Of a DNA stretch of 64,000 bases, positions 59,876-64,000 are shown piece by piece. The first letter of the stretch is position 1, and the number at the start of each line of letters is the position of its first letter. Below the pieces are notes generated by a model. The model made no database searches. It saw nothing but the letters and a program-made list of their open reading frames with translations, and was not told the origin of the DNA. The stretch comes from Lepidostoma basale. Taxonomy: Eukaryota > Arthropoda > Insecta > Trichoptera > Lepidostomatidae. The stretch is taken from positions 2,778,001-2,842,000 of the forward strand of contig JAHDVF020000106.1 in assembly GCA_022606425.2 (NCBI GenBank), in the 5' to 3' direction. The position numbers and the translations under genes were made by a program.

Positions 59876-61549
59876 AACGGGAACAAAAAAATACCACAAT
59901 AGAAATTAAAAATAGGATCCCATTTTAGGTTTAGATAAGCCACATCCGCTCTAATACATAACGCCCACACAAACGGTTATTATTATTATTATTATTATTT
60001 TGTTGAATCGCTCTTTACATCATGACGGCATGAGCCAAATCGATGTAAAGGGTATTATAGCTATCATAGTGATTCTCGTGACATGTGATAGGTAGCTTAT
60101 CTATCGCTATTTTATTGTCACGTGAATTCTACACCAGACCAAAGACAGTGTAACAATCACACTGCCCTCGCCGGGAATCGAACCCGGAACCTCCGGGGTG
60201 GCAGTCATTGCACTTACCACTCGGCCGCGAAGGTTATGTACCTTATTTTTTCAAAGATCGCCCCTTAGTAAAAATATTCGAGCATCAAACCATACTATGG
60301 CATAATATAAATAATCCTTTCGATAAGCCGCCTCCCGACCACTCGCACCCCACGAGAATATCACGCACTCTCAAGGTGAAAAAAGCAGGCACCTCACCAA
60401 TAGGCTGTTCTTAAGCCACTCTAATGTTAAGCTAAATTAATCCCCGCTTACTCGGAAGGAAATCTTATCACGCATTTCACATACGGCGGAATTGTGTCAT
60501 AGTGTGTGTGCGAATTCAAATCCTAACGCCACCGGACAGAATCCAGGATCACTTTCGGTAACGCTTTCGAACAAGGCAGACGCGTTGAACTTCGGCTCTA
60601 CATAAACGGTCCTCGCGGAGACCCTTTTCTTTGAATAATGGAGAAACTTCTCCTGGAATCATGAATCCAGTATACAGTACAACTTCTAACAAGTTTAAAA
60701 TCAAGTGACGCCGGTATACAACAGTGACCTCATCATCAACTCCCGTTCACCGTTATGGTCGGCTCCGCCTTTCTGAAACTTCATATCTATATATACCGCG
60801 AGGATCCGTAGCCCGGTTCTCAACCACCAACTGCCCGAAGTCGTGTCTCGATTGTCAAAAACAATCCAAGGGGCCGCCTCCTTTAACTGCATCACCACTC
60901 TCCGGAAAGAGGGACGACGTCCTCCGGAAGCCCACGAGCGATGCCGCGCCCTTCATCCTCCAGACCTTCAAGGCTCCCTTTTGGCGGGAGGCCCCTGTAG
61001 GCCCCGGCCCTCTCCAGTCCCGGTAGCGCCCCGGCCCTCTGCAGCTCCGGTCACGTAAGCAGCTCCTCACGTTTCACGTTCTCTCTCTCCCTCCCCATAC
61101 AAGTACTACGTTATGACGGTTATGACGCAATGCCAAGGGTTAGCAAAAACTAGTTAAAGGTTAGAAATTTGTTGATGTCTGAGTGTACGGATCTGCCGTG
61201 TTGCAAGCCAGTCTCGATGTAATTAGACATTACGATGAGTATGTTCACTTTGAAGCGTAAGACCCTTTTGTCTGGGCACCAACTTGTGTTTTTCCAATAA
61301 ATGTATAAACTTTCATCCTCTTTTAATTTATAAGACATGAGTTCCCCTTGGTGGTTTGGGCGTGCGTAAGTGGCTTCCTAGAGAAATAGAGCTTTTGTCC
61401 TGCCGGATGCTAGCCGCGGAATCCGGGTCGGAGAAAATACAAAGGCAAGTATAAGGAAATCTCCCGCCAACCAATAAGATAAGTGATCAGGTTGCTCGAG
61501 GTTCTGGTCCGAGCAACCCGCAGGATAGATTTAGATTTAGAGTAGGATA
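59876..61549. mobile_element. 1.67-kb foreign insertion in the I-type LINE
   Basis: RT sequence stops on both sides (NSYRPIALSS at about 61550 and KNCFITTSE at about 59875), and about 60 residues of RT are missing between. The insert is GC-richer at 60600-61080 and contains a SINE. At about 61275-61290 the minus strand has AGTTGGTGCCCAGACAAA, weakly like an LTR-element primer-binding site, after a TTATAAATTAAAAG stretch. No coding frame was recognised. A decayed LTR element is possible. Confidence 0.55.
59977..60233 (-). mobile_element. tRNA-derived SINE
   Basis: On the minus strand it begins with a tRNA-like head (60165-60233): a 7-bp acceptor-type pairing CCTTCGC/GCGAGGG, a GAGTGGTAAG D-arm (A box) and the T-arm CCGGGTTCGATTCCCGG (B box). 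The putative anticodon loop CTGCCAC (GCC, Gly-like) is not closed by a good stem. A body of about 160 bp follows and then an (AAT)n tail at 59978-60000. This is the head-body-tail layout of a SINE rather than a functional tRNA gene. Confidence 0.8.
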
Positions 61550-62300
61550 GATTTAGATGAGAGAGCGATCGGTCGGTAGGAGTTACAGGAATTGGGTTTT
61601 TGTGGGTTTTAAGGATGGGCAAAATAATTTGAGTTTTCCAGGAGGGGGGAATATTTCCAGATTCAAACATTATATTGATAATGGATAGGAAATAGGAGAG
61701 AGTTACGTCGCTAGAATTTTTCATGAAGCTGTATGGGATACCATCCACTCCCGGAGCCGAGTCATCAAGCCAGTCTAGTACAGATCTCAGCTCTCTCAAG
61801 GAAAATGGTTCATCCATCAAACCCTTCTGTTTAAAATCATATGTATAAGGAGATTCATTACAATTATAGGAGGTTTGAGGAGCAAGCTTGTCTATGAAGC
61901 CCTTCAACCAATCTAACGACTCGGGTTTGGGGTTTGGGGGTATAAAGGAACCCCGGAATTTGCGGATAGTATTCCATACCTCGGATATATGGACATCTGG
62001 AGATAGGGAGGAACAAAATTTCTTCCAGCCAAGTTTCTTTTTAATTTTCAAAAGTTTTTTTGTTTTTGCTTGGATCTGCTTATAAGAAAGAAAGTTATCA
62101 AGGGTCATATTTTTAAAGTACTGGATTGCATATAATTTTCTCTCACTGACTACCTCCGAGCACTCCCAGTCCCACCAAGGAGCTGGAGGGAGTTTGGCGC
62201 CTTTGTATTTTTTCCTTACGGGGACATGTAAAGTTGCTGCGGAGTCAATACAGGATATGAAGTCATTATAGGAGGAAATAATATTTTTTTTAATGGAGGA
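61550..62300 (-). pseudogene. I-type LINE: RT N-terminal half
   Basis: It starts after a frameshift in the endonuclease tail: SIKKNIISSYNDFISCIDSA, LPPAPWWDWECSEVVSERKL, IQAKTKKLLKIKKKLGWKKF, then RSVLDWLDDSAPGVDGIPYS and PSWKTQIILPILKTHKNPI. A one-base shift near 61585 leads to NSYRPIALSSKSI, and the frame then meets the foreign insertion. This is the finger part of the RT before motif A. Confidence 0.8.
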
Positions 62301-63073
62301 GGGAGGTTCAGAACGGAGAGCTCCAGAGAGTCAGAAAAATCCTTCCATTTTACATCTGAAGTGATGTATCGGGGGCGACTGGTTGAACTTGACTTGTGAA
62401 ATAAATTTTGGATTAATGGAAGAGATTGGGATTCAATTATGAGGGGATAGTGGTCACTCCCAAGAGTATCCTCCAATGTTTTCCAGTTAACACTGGATGC
62501 TATGTCGGAACTACAGAGGGAGATATCCACGGCGCTAGGGCGTTGGTTGGGAATCCTTAGACGTGTGGGGGAGCCATCGTTAATAACACAAATATTATTT
62601 TGATCCAGGAGGTCGACCAAGTCTCTTCCTAATCTGTCACATGTGGGAGCGCCCCATAAACTATGATGGGCATTGAAGTCGCCCAGAATCAGGAAAGGGG
62701 GGTGGAGATTGGAAAAAAACCTACCAAGCATTGCTTTGGTGGGTTTGTTGGAGGGGGAAATATAAAGGGAGGCTATGGTAACGCCAAGAACCGTGGCAGC
62801 TATCACCTGAAACGGGCAACCGGCGGGCTTGATGTTCACAGGAAAAAAATGGATAGGGGTTTTAATGAAAAGAGCGGAGCCGCCCTTCCCATCTATACGG
62901 TCATCCCGAATACATTGGTAAGAGCCGAATTTCAAATGAAACCCGGGGGCCAGCCAAGTCTCCGAGACCGCGGCGATTGAGACATCTTCGTTGGTGAGAA
63001 GATTTAAAAAGTCTGCTTTTTTATTAGAAATGCTGTGGCAGTTCCACTGAAGAATCCTCCTCGGGGGGAGCAT
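62216..63073 (-). CDS. I-type LINE: APE endonuclease domain
   Basis: This 285-residue frame contains all main motifs: RRILQWNCHSISNKKADF, IAAVSETWLAP (Glu), FLILGDFNAHHSLWGAPTC (Asp/Asn), DISLCSSDIASS and TLGSDHYPLIIES (Ser-Asp-His). The fold would nick target DNA to start reverse transcription. After about residue 265 the frame diverges from the family because of a frameshift near 62295, and the last roughly 20 residues are spurious. The first ATG overlaps the end of the gag-like reading. Confidence 0.82.
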   Translation of the reverse strand: MLPPRRILQWNCHSISNKKADFLNLLTNEDVSIAAVSETWLAPGFHLKFGSYQCIRDDRIDGKGGSALFIKTPIHFFPVNIKPAGCPFQVIAATVLGVTIASLYISPSNKPTKAMLGRFFSNLHPPFLILGDFNAHHSLWGAPTCDRLGRDLVDLLDQNNICVINDGSPTRLRIPNQRPSAVDISLCSSDIASSVNWKTLEDTLGSDHYPLIIESQSLPLIQNLFHKSSSTSRPRYITSDVKWKDFSDSLELSVLNLPPPLKKILFPPIMTSYPVLTPQQLYMSP

Positions 63074-64000
63074 GAGTGGGTTGGTGAAGGGAAATAAGGT
63101 TGGTCAAAATTGAGGCAGCGTTGGACGGTAATTGATTATTATTTTGTAAAATGGAGAGGAGTAATTGAAGTAGAAAAGTGATAATTGAGGAGTTTGAGTT
63201 GTTGGTTAAGGGAGTAAATCCCTTATTAGGGGATGAGGAGGGTTGTCCGTTGGGCGAAATCAGGAGATGGTCATGGTTGGGGGTCTGTCTGAAGGTTTGG
63301 GGTTAGTCTTCTTAGTAACTGTTTTTACGTAAGAAGACGTGGATGGTTGCTTGTGGGTTAGATCAGTGGGGTTGCGAATGCTCCTTGTACGAGCAACTTC
63401 AGCATATCAGATAGAGGCTTTGATGTGCACTTTGGAGGCTTCTGCATAGGAGATACTTTTGTCGGCCATTGTATGTTTAATATTTTGTTGCCTCGTGAAT
63501 TCCTGGCAATTCTTGCTTACAGCGGAGCGGTTCCCAGAGCAGTTAAGGCATTTGAGATGTGGGGTATCGATCTGGCAGGATTCTCCAGTGTGGTCTGAGC
63601 CACACTTATAGCATCGCGGCTGAGATCGACACAGTGCCTTGGTGTGCCCAAATCTACAGCATTTAAAACACTGTATCGTTGGGAACACGTATAGCTCCAC
63701 GGGTAGGGATACATGGAACAAGGATACATGGGAGGGAAGCGATTTGGAGTCGAATGTCAGGACGACTGTCTGGGAGGGTTTCCACTCCACCGTTGTGCCA
63801 TTTTTAACTCGGTAATTCAAGCGACGGGCCCTCAATACCTTACCTGATCCTGTGGGAACCTCAGTGCTCTCCACAATGTCTTCTTCAGACCAGTGTGGAG
63901 GAATACCTCGGACAATCCCTTGTTTGGTAACTTGGAAGGTCGGGATGAAAGCATTGTAGGATGCGTTCTTAACAGTTTCCGAATTTACAAAGAAGTTTGC
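63074..64000 (-). pseudogene. I-type LINE: gag-like ORF1 with three CCHC knuckles (partial)
   Basis: The frame is open from the window edge (KQGIVRGIPPHWSEEDIVES, an RRM-like segment) to TGA at 63407. Zinc knuckles are CFKCCRFGHTKALC, CYKCGSDHTGESC and CLNCSGNRSAVSKNC. Such proteins bind LINE RNA. After the TGA the same frame goes on with YAEVARTRSIRNPTDLTHKQ and TVTKKTNPKPSDRPP, so the stop is a mutation. A Pro/Ser/Asn-rich tail in another frame (63100-63240) leads to ORF2. The 5' end is outside the window. Confidence 0.8.

Larger units (their letters stand above)
57486..64000 (-). mobile_element. I-clade-like LINE, long copy running off the window
   Basis: On the minus strand the order is gag-like ORF with CCHC knuckles (beyond 64000 to 63407), APE endonuclease (63073-62290), RT (62300-61550 and 59875-59243), RNase H (59147-58465) and a C-terminal Cys/His region (58464-58228). 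It ends in an (AAG)n tail at about 57493-57510. An RNase H domain places it in the I group (I, R1-like, LOA and relatives). It is interrupted by a hAT MITE (57630-58132) and a larger insertion (59876-61549), and it has several frameshifts and stops. Confidence 0.85.

Noticed and set aside
60165..60233. Functional tRNA-Gly gene
   Set aside because: The A and B boxes and acceptor pairing exist, but the anticodon stem does not pair and the sequence continues into a body and (AAT)n tail, which indicates a SINE.
60724..61070. Overlapping open frames on both strands in the GC-rich block
   Set aside because: GC-rich DNA lacks stop codons by chance; frames on both strands are open equally and none resembles a known family.

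Overview
This window is AT-rich animal nuclear DNA, most likely from an insect. The clues are large C2H2 zinc-finger genes in a tandem cluster, a THAP-domain (P-superfamily) transposon with GT-AG introns, many APE-type non-LTR retrotransposons (LINEs), a tRNA-derived SINE, and MITEs with clean target-site duplications (TSDs). I see no bacterial operons, rRNA or CRISPR. The species cannot be fixed from the sequence alone.

Layout. The backbone is a minus-strand cluster of four paralogous C2H2 zinc-finger genes: ZNF1 (2937-4766), ZNF2 (13213-15129), ZNF3 (32548-34830) and ZNF4 (54329-57289). They have about 14, 14, 19 and 27 fingers. Their N-terminal parts are homologous and rich in psi-K-x-E (SUMO-type) motifs. 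Each has the same short 5' flank, with TATAAAG in three of them, and ZNF2-4 share a 3' flank. Between the genes lies transposon-derived sequence, often nested two or three deep. From 22.8 to 57.5 kb there is a large tandem duplication: unit 1 is about 22781-40497 and unit 2 starts at about 40498. The units differ by later insertions and deletions.

The most coherent mobile family is a P-superfamily DNA transposon. It is present as copy A (15598-21466), copy B (35164-39933) and a 1064-bp internally deleted copy C (50945-52008). All three have 31-bp imperfect terminal inverted repeats beginning CAGTGCC and perfect 7-bp TSDs. Each carries 2 or 3 tandem copies of a roughly 365-bp subterminal unit. 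Copies A and B have a THAP exon, an intron and a transposase core, and they are broken in different places. Copy C inserted into unit 2 after the duplication. A second DNA transposon (6161-7984, 5-bp TSD, CACAG termini) has an unrecognised, partly decayed gene.

The LINEs include a nearly complete RTE-like element (9668-12979, one frameshift) inserted in the decayed 3' end of ZNF2. A Jockey-like element with an uninterrupted RT frame (22879-24947) is nested in another LINE. From 57.5 kb to the window end there is an I-clade-like element (gag-like CCHC, APE, RT, RNase H) on the minus strand. It is itself interrupted by a hAT MITE and by a roughly 1.7-kb insertion that carries a SINE.

The only plausible host protein-coding genes I see are the four zinc-finger genes. 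ZNF1 now ends inside a LINE. ZNF2 and ZNF3 end at stop codons that precede decayed extra fingers, and ZNF4 ends at the ZNF3-type stop. Everything else is transposon sequence, relic or unclassified.
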